Positions 34,223-44,415 of a stretch of 64,000 nucleotides of DNA are shown here, in pieces. Numbering within the stretch: position 1 is the stretch's first letter; the number at the start of each line of letters is the position of its first letter. The position numbers and the translations under genes were made by a program. Where the stretch lies: positions 1 through 64,000 of the forward strand of contig JAVYIG010004966.1 in the NCBI GenBank assembly GCA_035222895.1, written 5' to 3'. This DNA comes from Strongylocentrotus droebachiensis. Taxonomy: Eukaryota; Echinodermata; Echinoidea; Camarodonta; Strongylocentrotidae. The notes under the pieces were generated by a model. It had not been told where the DNA came from and did not search any database. It saw only the letters and a program-made list of their open reading frames with translations.

Positions 34223-34367
34223 GTTGAAGGAAATCGTTCCCACTTTATTTCTGATGTTTAACCAGACAGCATTGGTGGGAACCAAACTATTGATCCTTTC
34301 CGGGATGGTTTTCTCATGTGTCTTTTTCAAGAGGCTGTACCCGATATCCGTTTATATAACCACATAG
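34223..34367 (+). CDS. Possible terminal coding exon, membrane-like peptide
   Basis: A strong acceptor, CGTTCTCTCTTCAG, ends at 34222. The only open frame then reads 47 codons, starting in phase 1, to TAG at 34365-34367. The peptide is hydrophobic in the middle (LLILSGMVFSCVFF) with flanking Lys/Arg, as for a transmembrane segment, and contains one N-glycosylation sequon (NQT). AATAAA-like signals follow about 150 and 215 bases downstream (near 34512 and 34583). There is no homology I can name, and AT-rich DNA often encodes hydrophobic peptides by chance. Confidence 0.15.
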
Positions 34368-34678
34368 CCGCCCTACTTCTTACCTCCCGTATAGGTATCG
34401 ATAAAGATAAGGTACCAAACATTTTATAGTATGAAAGTAGCAGGTCTCTTTCCCAAATCGTTCAAGTATCATGTTTAAAGATCACAAAGAACGTGACAAA
34501 AAAGTATTAATAATAAAGAGCTATTTTGTATTCACTATATTTTTGTTCTCTCTATAATCTTAATCTTACAAACTGTAAAGAATCAAATAAAAGAATCTAA
34601 AAGCGATTATTTGTGACTGTGCTTCAAATAATACTTCAAAATTTACCTTATTTCAGCGAATGTGAAAATCCCGACTTC

Positions 34679-34760
34679 TCTGGAGGAGCTTGCACCTTTG
34701 AATGTGTTTTTTCGGACAGAAATATTGTGCCATATAAAAGCTGAGATTTATCATTATTAT
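34679..34760 (+). mobile_element. SINE 3' tail fragment (GGAGGAGCT type), second copy
   Basis: The sequence matches 19225-19305 in order and spacing: TGGAGGAGCTTGCACCTTTG, then GTGTTTTTTC, then GTGCCATATAAAAGCTG, then ATTATCATTATTAT. The head of the element is missing. Confidence 0.6.
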
Positions 34761-35196
34761 ACTTTTCTCTTTTGTAAGATGCAAAGCATAATGGTTTTGT
34801 CATATTGAACGATCTGTTGTTAGTGAAAGGATAATGATAAACTAAATAGGGATTAAATCACTTTCGTTTCAGATATAATGTTATCATGATCTAAAGTCCA
34901 AGTTGAAATTTACACTTTGATATCTGTAGGAGGGGGTTATTGTGCACCTGTCTATGGAGTAGTATATACCTCACACGTCACTAGTTAATCCTCTACGTCA
35001 CAGAAAACAACAAGCTTTAACGGAATCGGCCCTTCAAATAAACAATCCCGCAATAACAACCCCGGATGAATTTCCATAACTAAATTCAGAAAGAAAGATA
35101 AAATGATGTAGAGGCTAGTGATTCTTAAAGGCATGCTGACAAAATAGTTTGGGAAAGTTTTCATCAAGCTTCATTTCGCTAATGTCTTTGGAAATG
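34761..35196. other. No recognised feature
   Basis: AT-rich sequence with one 60-codon minus-strand frame that matches nothing known. Confidence 0.35.
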
Positions 35197-35550
35197 TCAC
35201 CCGACCCTGATCAATTTTGCCGGCGTCTTATCAGGGAATTGTTTGCTGTCTTTTGCAGTTTCATCCAGATCGATCTGTTTTTTCTTGCTCATGAGATTAT
35301 GATCGCTGTTTGGTGATCTATGACTGGGGGTTGGAGTCAAAACGGCTCCATCCTGATTGCATATTCTTGATACACCTTTCTCCTTCTCAATTTCCCTTTC
35401 ACCATCCGTTTGAAGGTCACGGTCACATGCTTTCAAAGGCGTCATCAGCTCGAACAAAATCACTGATTCAAATATAAATAAGAAAAACAAATATAATTGA
35501 GCGATGATTCTCCAGGCTGATTTGTCTCGGTTCTCGAAAGCTAGCCAGCT
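35197..35550 (-). CDS. Coding-like open frame, possible membrane protein exon
   Basis: On the minus strand 117 codons are open from 35550 to TGA at 35197-35199. The frame has no ATG near its start (the first in frame lies after about 35 codons), so it would have to be an internal or last exon or a chance frame. Its layout is protein-like: charged residues, a hydrophobic segment of about 20 residues (LYLFFLFIFESVILFELM), then a long hydrophilic, Lys/Asp/Glu/Ser-rich tail. No domain is recognised, and the acceptor region is poor in pyrimidines. Confidence 0.17.
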   Translation of the reverse strand, partial: SWLAFENRDKSAWRIIAQLYLFFLFIFESVILFELMTPLKACDRDLQTDGEREIEKEKGVSRICNQDGAVLTPTPSHRSPNSDHNLMSKKKQIDLDETAKDSKQFPDKTPAKLIRVG

Positions 35551-36045
35551 TTATTACTTAACATGTTCAGCTCCCGTAAGAAACCCTCGAATTATTCCAT
35601 CTTTGTCACGTGACTCAATGTTCGGATCATGGTTGCCATGGTAAGATAGATGTGCCCTCGGGAGATGAAGCTAAATACATTAATTAAAGGAGCTTCGCAT
35701 AAGAGGGATTACGTCGGGAACGGAGAGAGTGGTAAAAGGGTCGTTCCGTTTGCTCATGACTCGGTCCTGGCTGGCATCTTTAATTGGATGTTCGGGACAA
35801 ATTTCTTTTAGGAAACATGGAAACGCAAACTTACGTAGGTCTACCTTTTTCTAAACGGAAAATATTCACCAGGATTGGTGCATTTTAAATTTTAAAAAAA
35901 TATATCAAACATGATCCTAATGATCCTAAAGTTAAATCAGCCCAAGATAGTTTCAACATCTTCGGGCCTCCTTAAAACATATTCACTTTTAAGAAAGAAA
36001 AAAAGAAAAAGGAATCTAGGTGTTAGGTTGAATATATAGGCTACC
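35551..36045. other. No recognised feature
   Basis: Ordinary AT-rich sequence. No repeat ends or motif-bearing frames were seen. Confidence 0.4.
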
Positions 36046-36049
36046 TTAA

Positions 36050-36234
36050 TGCCAGTCTGTATTTGTTCGGCCAGGGGATTAGACCTCCATGCAAGGTTAC
36101 TGACAGCTAGTTATCTCATCAAATCAGCTCTCAATAACATAAGAAAAAGGGGATCATGGGGGAACAACATGCACCGATTATGTATTGTTTGCTATTTAGA
36201 GGGCGCAAGTAGCTATAAGTAGTGCAGTGGGGCT
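36050..36234 (-). mobile_element. 185-bp TTAA-flanked MITE, copy C (reversed)
   Basis: This is the third member of the family at 4317-4502 and 17997-18182, in reverse orientation. TTAA lies outside both ends (36046-36049 and 36235-36238). Read on the minus strand it starts AGCCCCACTGCACTACTT and ends AGACTGGCA. It shares the blocks GCTACTTGCGCCCT, CCCATGATCCCC, TTCTTATGTTATTGAG and GATGAGATAAC with the other copies. Confidence 0.88.
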
Positions 36235-36238
36235 TTAA

Positions 36239-37559
36239 CCAAATGTTTCCTTATTTTTAAGGTTCGGGCTGTTTCCCCCAGGCTGGAGGAACAATCTGTT
36301 GAAGCGTCTCCCATAGTTTTTGAAATTCTCATACTCCTCAACACCCCCTCCCCGCTTTATTAGATTCCAAACCATAATGGAAATTATTTCATTTATATGG
36401 CACATCGTGATATTATTGCGTGGGTTTTGTTTGCGTATCTTTGTACTAAATTGTCTCACAGCTCAACATTTGAGCTCGGAACTTGATAGCGTTGACGGAT
36501 TTGAACTTACCATTTTTCATTAAACCGGGCCGAAATTTTCCGTGGGCACTTTGAGGCACGCGTTTTATCGTATCCTTTATCTTAAGCATGTTTTTGATCT
36601 GTACCGTCAAATCGTGAATATTCCAATAATGTTCTTTATTACACACCAACAAGATGCCAGTTGGACTATTAAACATGGGCTGATATCTTTCGCCCGCGTG
36701 CTAGATATTAAATTTCCCTTTATATAGTTTTTGTGTCTTTTAAGTATACTCCAGGACCATGTTTTATAAAAACATAAAACTTCATGAAACTCGTTTTCTA
36801 TAACAAAGGCTACATATCTATAACAGACTTGCTTACAGCCTATCAAATGCAGTGGTTTCAGTGGCTTATATTGATATGTTTTGAACATCGATTTGGGTTT
36901 TAATTGCCGTACAAAGAGTCAATACATATGAATATAATATACATATCAAGAAGAGAAAAACAAGACGGCTAGATAGTTCTATCCAGAGCCATTTATATAA
37001 TGGCCCTGTTATTCCTATAGTTTAGGCCGTATCGATTACAAATTTGGTTTGAAACAGAGTTAATAATGACATGCTCATAAAAAAAAACATTTTACCTTTC
37101 AATAAAACCATTATTTCAATATTAATTATGAATTACTATTTTCTTTGAGCATGTTTTCATTGAAAAAGAGCATTGACGCCATACTTAAATAAAGTCATCA
37201 ATTTGCTCATTCAGCGTTATATCCGCAACACCCAGTGATCTTTCTCTCTTCTCATGTTTAATCATTAGGTATCAAGAGTGACAGCACCAACTGTTAGAAA
37301 ACCACTACTTATTTTAATCGTGAATACCGCACTGAAAATACTGACGTACTGCTAGTTGTGTCGAAAAATCAAAAGAGAATACGTGAATAGCTTAATACCG
37401 CCTCTTCAAGCCCTACTTTTCTGACGTAGCATGACGGACAGGCGAGATGGGTTTATCTTAATGAATATTGATGATCAATGCGCACTGAGATAATGGCTGG
37501 TCTCGATTAATTCCCATGATACAATGCCCATTATAACCACCAAAACCAGAGGGGGAAAT
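36239..37559. other. AT-rich sequence, nothing recognised
   Basis: Frames of 60-93 codons on both strands at 36235-36888 overlap each other and have no recognisable motifs. No repeat termini were seen. Confidence 0.35.
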
Positions 37560-37677
37560 AAAGCGCGGGAAAAGCACGGAAGATGAGCGTGACGCTGGCA
37601 GACGACCCATACGGGATTACGGCCATATTAATGAAGACATACGTAAGAAATCATTACCCTAGTTTTTTTTCCCGCGC
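37560..37677. promoter_or_regulatory. Pair of inverted E2F-like motifs
   Basis: AAGCGCGGGAA at 37561-37571 and TTTCCCGCGC at 37668-37677 are the same motif in opposite orientations, about 100 bases apart, and both fit the E2F consensus TTTSSCGC. They flank a locally CG-richer segment and the possible first exon at 37583-37642. A third copy lies alone at 24120-24130. Motif matches alone do not show function. Confidence 0.3.
37583..37642 (+). CDS. Possible first coding exon (20 codons), unknown protein
   Basis: An ATG with A at -3 opens exactly 20 codons, starting MSVTLADDPYGI and ending KTY. It meets GTAAGA, a strong splice donor, in phase 0. An E2F-like motif lies 12 bases upstream. If unspliced, the frame stays open for another 15 codons before a stop, so the donor is not forced. 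The peptide has balanced composition and is unlike translated simple repeat. I cannot assign a family. Confidence 0.22.
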
Positions 37678-39071
37678 ACTCCAGGCTTAGTTTGCAAGTG
37701 CAAACCCTTATCAGTGACAGAGGGAATACATAAGAGAGGGTCTGAACTCTCAAGACTATGTAGACTATGTGCACGGTCTACTGCATTCCATAGGCCCTGT
37801 GCAGTCAGAGACTGACTAGGCTAAAGGCTTTATGGGATTGTTGTCCAGTGCCAAAATGTGGTCTGTGTCTACATAAATTAAGCTTTGCAAACTTTGTGTG
37901 CTTAATACATTGTGGAAGGTATCGAATTTGGGGTGAATGATCAGATAATACAGTTTTAAAAAATGGAAGGGAAAGAGACAATTTGGCATTGTCTTGTACG
38001 ATGGGAATATGAGAACGGAAGAGTTGGGTAACTTGGTGTTCGTATGTCTCTCGGAGCAAGTGCTAATAAGATTTCAGATTCCGGCTCTGATTTCAAGTGA
38101 ACGAACCATGTTTCCCTGTCGATAACCACTTTCTTTCAATGATTATTCCAAAGGGGATATGACTTGGTGTTTTCCCAAAGTTGCCTAAATTGGAGAAAGT
38201 GGCTGTACAAACGCACATGTATTGACCATGTCGTGGGATATAGGATTCTGTAGAAATAGAGAGGAGACGGGACACAATTCCGAAAAATAAAATGTTTAAA
38301 GGAAATATGAGCGTAACTTTAGAAGCGCCAGCTAGTAGCTTATAAATTAATAAAATAAACGATTGTTCCCGAAGGGTGCAACACGTGAACATTTTACCGC
38401 AAATCACTCTATACATGATATAGGCTAAATTCATTGATGATTTTACCAATTAAATTGTGACAAACAATATGCAATGAGCGATCGGGATAAGTAAACTTCG
38501 ATGATTAAGTTTCGAAGTAAAAATATGTGGTACCAAAGCAAGTGGGAGAGCTACATGTATAATGCATGAAGAGCTTAGCAACTGGTGGCAAATTTTCAAG
38601 ATTATGTCAGGTCCTCTAGAGAGGTCTCATCGAATCGATCATCAAAGAGACACACTTAGAAACTTGTAGAAGATAAAAAATAATCTGTCATATTCGCAAT
38701 CATATTTCATTGCTTCATGGTCTCAGAATGCATTAGAAAAAGTTTATTGGAAAATAAATAGTTATCCGATAAGGCCGTTTAATCCTTGGTACCTCAAAGT
38801 CTGAAATTCAAATCGATGATATTTTGACTCCGTCACGATCCGAAATCTCGGGTGATTTCAACTTACCTTGATCCAATTTCGCTTTTCATATTGAATAACC
38901 AATCACACCCTCGTAAATCATATGGAGAGGAGCGGAGATGACAGGCATTTCTTAACTTTCTCCCTGAAATGGCGAGCTATCGTGGCTATTGCTTCCTCAT
39001 AAACAAGTCATATCTATGTTTCAAGAGATACTATAAGTTTTATTTGCTGGTATATTGTTGACTAATGATTG
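37678..39071. other. No recognised feature
   Basis: AT-rich sequence. Minus-strand frames of 84 and 118 codons at 37805-38059 and 38093-38449 have no recognisable domain or good splice sites. Confidence 0.35.
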
Positions 39072-39439
39072 ATTATACGCAGGGGCGTCGCTAGACCTTT
39101 TTCAGTGGGGGGGGGGGGGGGTGTAGAGGCCAACGATTACCGACAAAACTAGCCACCAATTACCGACAAAATTAAATGTCCAATATCTACAAATTCAACC
39201 CTATAAACCTGGGCCGAAGGCTAAATTGTTTTTCCTATAGACTATCTATAGTACTTGCATATGCGCAAAATGGTCATTTTCCTCGACGACATAAATATAC
39301 GAATTATTTCTTCAATTTAGTCAGCATCATAGCTATATATTTTAATGCAGGCGCGGAGCTAGGATCTTATTTTAGGGAGGGGCGGTAGTGAGCAAGAGAA
39401 TCACTTAGAAGCGCGCTCATTATGGGGGTGTGGGTGATG

Positions 39440-41575
39440 GGCCTCCCGCGCGAAGCGCGGAAGCTTAGACGTTTCCTTAAATTATTAGGAAAAGAAGACG
39501 ATTAATTGTACCGTTTTCGACTGGTAATCCTTGGCTGAATGAAGTTTTCCCCCCCCTCCCGCGCGAAGCGCGAAAGCTTTGACGTTTCATTAAACTATTA
39601 TAAAAAAAGAAGACGATTAGCTGTACCGTTCTCGACTGTTTATCCTTTTCTGAATTCAGTTCCCACCCCTCCCGCGCAAAGCGCGGAAGCTTTGACATTT
39701 CATTAAATTATGAGAAAAAGCAGACGATTCGGTGTACTGTTCTCGACTCTTAATCCTTGTCTGAATTCAGATTCTCCCCCTCCCGCGCTTCGCGCGGATG
39801 CTTTGACGTTTCATTAAATTATTAGAGAAAGAAGATGATTTGTCGTACCGTTTTCGACTCTTAATAAGCCCTATTCATCTGAATTCAGTTTCACCCTCTC
39901 GCGCAAAGCGCGAAAGCTTTGACGTTTCCTCATATCATTAGAGAAAGAACACGATTCGTTGTACTGTTTTCGGCTCTCAACAAGCCCTATTAATTTTGTC
40001 TGAATTCAGTTTCCCCGTTTCGCGCGAAGCGCGGAAGCTTTGACGTTTCCTTAATTTATTAGAGAAAGAACACGATTCGTTGTACCGTTTTCGACTCTAA
40101 ATAAGCCCTATTCATTTTGTCTGAATTGAGTAGTCCCCTCTCGCGCGAAGCGCGGAAGCTTTGTCGTTTCCTTAAATTATTAGAGAAAGAAGACCATTCT
40201 TTGTACCGTTCTCGACTCGTCTAAATGAAGTTTTTCCCTTCCGCGCAAAGCGCGGAATTTTAGGCGTTTCATCACAATATAGAGAAAAGAAGACGATTCA
40301 TCGTACCGTTCTCGACTCTTATTAAGCCCTATTCATAGTTCAGTTTCCCCCTCTCGCGCGAAGCGCGAAAGCTTTGAGGTTTCCTCAAATTATTAGAGAA
40401 AGAACACGATTCGTTGTACTGTTTTCGACTCTCAACAAGCCCTATTAATTTTGTCTGAATTCAGTTTCCCCGTTTCGCGCGAAGCGCGGAAGCTTTGACG
40501 TTTCCTTAATTTATTAGAGAAAGAACACGATTCGTTGTACCGTTTTCGACTCTAAATAAGCCCTATTAATTTTGTCTGAATTGAGTAGTCCCCTCTCGCG
40601 CGAAGCGCGGAAGCTTTGTCGTTTCCTTAAATTATTAGAGAAAGAAGACCATTCGTTGTACCGTTCTCGACTCGTCTAAATGAAGTTTTCCCCTTCCGCG
40701 CGAAGCGCGGAATTTTTGGCGTTTCATCACAATATAGAGAAAAAAAGACGATTCATCGTACCGTTCTCGACTCTTATTAAGCCATATTCATAGTTCAGTT
40801 TCCCCCTCTCGCGCGAAGCGCGAAAGCTTTGAGGTTTCCTCAAATTATTAGAGAAAGAACACGATTCGTTGTACCGTTTTCGACTTTTAATAACCCCTAT
40901 TCGTCTGAATTTAGTTTCCCACTCTCGCGCGAAGCGCGGAAGCTTTGACGTTTTTTCTTAAATTATTAGAGAAAGAAGACCATTCGTTGTAACGTTCTCG
41001 ACTCGTCTAAATGAAGTTTTCCCCTTCCGCGCGAAGCTCGGAATTTTTGGCGTTTCATCACAATATAGAGGAAGGAAGACGATTCATCGTACCGTTTTTT
41101 AATCTTATTAAGCCCTATTCATAGTTCAGTTTCCCCCTCTCGCGCGAAGCGCGAAAGCTTTAACGTTTCCTCAAATTATTAGAGAAAGAACACGATTCAT
41201 TGTACCGTTTTCGACTTTTAATAAGCCCTATTTGTCTGATTTCAGTTTCCCACTCTCGCGCGAAGCGCGAAAGCTTTGACGTTTCCTCAAATTATTAGAG
41301 AAAGAACACGATTCGTTGTACCGTTTACGACTTTTAATAAGCCCTATTTGTCTGAATTCAGTTTCCCACTCTCGCGCGAAGAGCGGAAGCTTTGACGTTT
41401 CCTTAAATTATTAGAGAAAGAAGACGATTCGTTGCACCGTTCTCGACTCGTCTTAATGAAGTTTCCCCTTCCGGCGAAGCGCGGAATTTTTGGCGTTTCA
41501 TCACAATATAAAGAAAGGAAGACGATTCGTCGTACCGTTGTTGACTCTTAAACCTTGGTTGAATTTAGTTTCCCC
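39440..41575 (+). repeat. Tandem satellite array, about 19 monomers of 97-121 bp
   Basis: Each monomer contains the hairpin CGCGCGAAGCGCG (stem CGCGC, loop GAA), usually followed by GAAGCTTTGACGTTTC, then ATTATTAGAGAAAGAA, then CGATTCGTTGTACCGTT, TCGACTCTTAATAAGCCC and GAATTCAGTTTCCC. The hairpin recurs near 39450, 39563, 39676, 39788, 39903 and onward to 41474, with spacing of 97 to 121 bases. A higher-order unit of four monomers (121, 121, 100 and 113 bases; 455 in total) is repeated almost exactly at 39914-40368 and 40369-40823. The array lies wholly inside the hAT-like element. Confidence 0.93.
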
Positions 41576-41829
41576 GAAAATTTTAAACCTCTGATTTCTT
41601 TAGCTGATATTATAGGAAAGTGAAACTTCGAGAAAATACAAGTATTGCAGTTGTAGTCACTCTCGAAGTCGTCACAGCGGATATGAAGTCACAGTTCGTA
41701 GGGAAAAAAAACTTGTCGGCCGACCGACAATATACGTCTCACCGACTTCAAACTTCTGCATTGATATAGTACACGATGATCGAGCAAGAATACCGACACA
41801 GCTGACCCGACACAGCAACATATTTACCC

Positions 41830-42232
41830 GTGTCTTTCTTGCTCCCTCGACGAGACGACTCCACCCAACAACCCCCTTCTCTCATTTACTCCCACTTCTC
41901 CTCTCTCAGACTCTTACCTCCCCTCTCTCTCCTCTCTTTCATCCCCCGTTTCTTTTGTTTCCCTTTCACTCTTTTTTCTTCTTTTTTCCTTTTCTTCCTT
42001 TTCTTTCTTTTCCTTTCTTTCCTCTCCTCCCTCTTTTTCTTTTTTCTCTTTCTCTCTTCTCTTTTCTTTCCTTTCTTTTCCTTTCTTTTTCTTTTCCTTT
42101 CTTTCTTTTCTTTTCCTTTTCTTTTTTTCTTTTCTTTCCCTTTCCCTCTCTTTTTTTCCCTCTCTTTTTTTCCCTCTCCTTTTTTCCCTCTCTTTTTTCC
42201 CCTCCCCCTTTTCTCTTTTTCCCGACGGCAGC
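41830..42232. repeat. 400-bp polypyrimidine tract
   Basis: The plus strand is almost entirely C and T (CTTTTC, CCTTTC and CCCTCT units). The open frames of 159, 161, 132 and 120 codons on both strands are translations of it. Such long homopurine-homopyrimidine tracts can form triplex DNA. Confidence 0.92.
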
Positions 42233-42385
42233 GCAATTTTACCGACAATATCCTGACAGGTGGGGGGGTGTCGCACCCCCCCACACCCCCCCTTTGGCGA
42301 CGCCCCTGATTATACGGAGTGATGAAAGGTTGTTGCTGGAGGGGCGCAAAGTGAGAATCATATTGCCGGTATCCATACCAAAGTG

Positions 42386-42663
42386 TAATGGCGTAGCGAG
42401 CATGCAGTTATTCGAGGGGGGGGGCAGTGATATTATATAGGGGAACCGGAAAAGGTAGGTAATTGAAGATGATTTTAGGTGATTAAAATGCAGGGAACAT
42501 GGCTATAATTAATATTAAGGTCTAGGTAAGGGGGGAATATAAAATGGAAAAGGGGGAATTAGAGGAGGTAATATGGAAGGGGTCGTATCATCTTATTTTC
42601 GCGTTGCCTTTCCCCCTCTCCATTCTTCTCTCACTCCCACCCCTCCCTCCCCCACCCCCTCCC

Positions 42664-42710
<47 letters not shown>

Positions 42711-42815
42711 CCACTCTCCCTCCCTCTCTCTCTCTCTCTTCCTCTTTTTCTTCCACTAATAATGTTGTATAGGGGGGAGGGGGTGCATCCAGTGCCCCAC
42801 GTAGTTACGCCACTG
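42386..42815. mobile_element. Decayed hAT-like MITE with internal (CT)n
   Basis: The left end TAATGGCGTAGCGAG aligns to the reversed right end CAGTGGCGTAACTACG, and the latter matches the CAGTGGCGTAG ends seen elsewhere in the window. G-rich sequence lies inside both ends. The flanking 8-mers are CCAAAGTG and CTAATATG, matching at five of eight positions, so the duplication is weak. A pure (CT)n tract fills much of the right half. Confidence 0.5.
42667..42752. repeat. (CT)n microsatellite
   Basis: About 85 bases of nearly pure CT repeats. It accounts for the Ser/Leu-rich and Arg/Glu-rich frames on the two strands. Confidence 0.92.
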
Positions 42816-42823
42816 CTAATATG

Positions 42824-43619
42824 TAGAAAACCATGCACGTATCTGACATGTGGTTTTGAATGTTGATTGATGATGATATGGCCAATGGTTAAATATCTCT
42901 CGCGTCACAGATCCCTGGACAATTCTTCCTTTTCTCGATCTGGGCAAAAATCCTGTAATTTCATGTGTTTTAGCCTGAAGGGAACTCTGTTTGTACCGGC
43001 CTCCTGTTAGATGTTTTCTTCGTTTCTCCATCAATGTAAGCCCTTAAACTATTTTTCTTTCTCGAACATATCCTCGAAATTATACTTTGATTTCCTAACG
43101 AGGTCAGAAGAATATTCCCTGGGTAACTGACTTCATAAATATGATTAAGAAAAAAACGAGAAAATTTCAACATAAGGTAAGGGTTGAGGTAATTTGGGTC
43201 ATTTTTGTCTCAAAATGGAGTTTAAAACCGTAAAAGTTAATTGATAATAATTTCTCTTGGAACTCGTATCACTGTTTACCATCATGTATAGTGAGGAAGA
43301 CTTATGCAATAATACTTTGTATTTGCACGTACGATATAATTACATTCTCTAAAACTTTTGAAAATAGAAAGATGAAGACAAACTTTGTATAACACCACAC
43401 GGAATGGTTTATGCCTACTTCTTCAGAGATATACATTTCGAAAATAGAAAGTCTAATGAGTGGTGAAAACACATTCAAAGAAAGAAAAATCGAGAAAACC
43501 GAAAAGTGGGAAGGTAGAAGGGAAAGGGTGAGAACAGAAAATGCCTGGAACACCTCCCACACCCTCGCTCTAATCATTAGTAAACTCCCATTTCATTTTC
43601 CGACTGAGACCGGTGACAC
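42824..43619. other. No recognised feature
   Basis: AT-rich sequence. Short frames on both strands at 42816-43653 have no family motif. Confidence 0.35.
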
Positions 43620-43675
43620 CCCCCCCCCCCATAGTTCCAGTACCATTCTCTAGATAGAATTCCGCTACGCCACTG
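43620..43675 (+). mobile_element. hAT-like right terminus (fragment)
   Basis: A C run at about 43620-43630 is followed by sequence ending TCCGCTACGCCACTG, the same terminal motif as at 3754. Its flank (GACCATCA) does not match the flank of any left end found here, so it is treated as a solo end. Confidence 0.45.
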
Positions 43676-44090
43676 GACCATCATATTCTCTCTCTGTGAC
43701 CTTGAATACCATATCGCTCTTCGATTCAGTTGGTACATGAAGTTGATCAACTACACGACTTTTATTCAAGTCTTCAATCTCATGTTTTCAAAATGAATGC
43801 GTTGGGGTGTTCTCGCTCCAAATTGTGGTAGTAAAATATGTATAGGGAATTCTGGCAGATGAAATCGTGCAGAAATCCGGATGTACACGGCATAAATCCT
43901 GTTACCTTTCGTGAATCAAGGCTCAAGTCATGAATTGCAAATGGAAGGAAATTGCGATTTAACCGAAGGATGCTACTTGGTATTCAGAGGCACATGTTAG
44001 TAATGTATAACATAGATCCCTTAGCGTAAATTGGGTCGAGTCACGGGAGGGGGGAGGGGGTGTTGCAAATCATTCACAACATGGATTGAA
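43676..44090. other. No recognised feature
   Basis: Ordinary sequence, with a short G-rich patch at about 44045-44060. Confidence 0.35.
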
Positions 44091-44176
44091 TGGATTTATC
44101 CCCCTCCCCCTCTCCCTCTCTCTCATTCTCACTCTTTATCTACTCCTCTATCTTTTACTTCCGTTCTCGATGTTTT

Positions 44177-44209
<33 letters not shown>

Positions 44210-44415
44210 ATACACGATGTTACTAATTGCCCCTATCTTCTTCCTTTTCTGTCTCGGTCTGTAATCCCTCTTTCTTTTTTTTTTTACTTCACTTTGTTGT
44301 TTAATCTTTCTCCTTTTCCCTCTACCTATGCCTATCCCTCCCTCTCTTTTTCCATTTTCCTTGTTTTTAACCACCCTTCTCTTTATTTGTCTATCCATCT
44401 CTCTTTCTCTTTCAG
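44091..44415. repeat. Pyrimidine-rich region with (CT)n core
   Basis: A pure (CT)n core lies at 44180-44207 within about 300 bases of C/T-rich sequence, with a T run near 44276-44285. The 77-, 124- and 127-codon frames here reflect this composition. Confidence 0.85.

Larger units (their letters stand above)
39080..42308. mobile_element. hAT-like element, 3.2 kb, carrying a satellite array
   Basis: The left end CAGGGGCGTCGC is repeated exactly in reverse at the right end (GCGACGCCCCTG), and both sides carry the identical 8-bp duplication ATTATACG (39072-39079 and 42309-42316). CAG termini and an 8-bp duplication identify a hAT-type insertion. A G run lies just inside the left end and alternating G and C runs inside the right. 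From left to right it holds about 360 bases of AT-rich sequence, a 2.1-kb tandem array (39440-41575), about 250 bases of unique sequence with repeated CCGACA motifs, and a 400-base polypyrimidine tract. At about 39352 CAGGCGCGGAGCTAGG looks like the left end of a second, nested hAT-type element. No transposase frame is visible. Confidence 0.88.

Noticed and set aside
41830-42440. Open frames of 159, 161, 132 and 120 codons on both strands
   Set aside because: All are translations of a polypyrimidine tract inside a transposon (Phe/Leu/Ser on one strand, Lys/Arg/Glu on the other).
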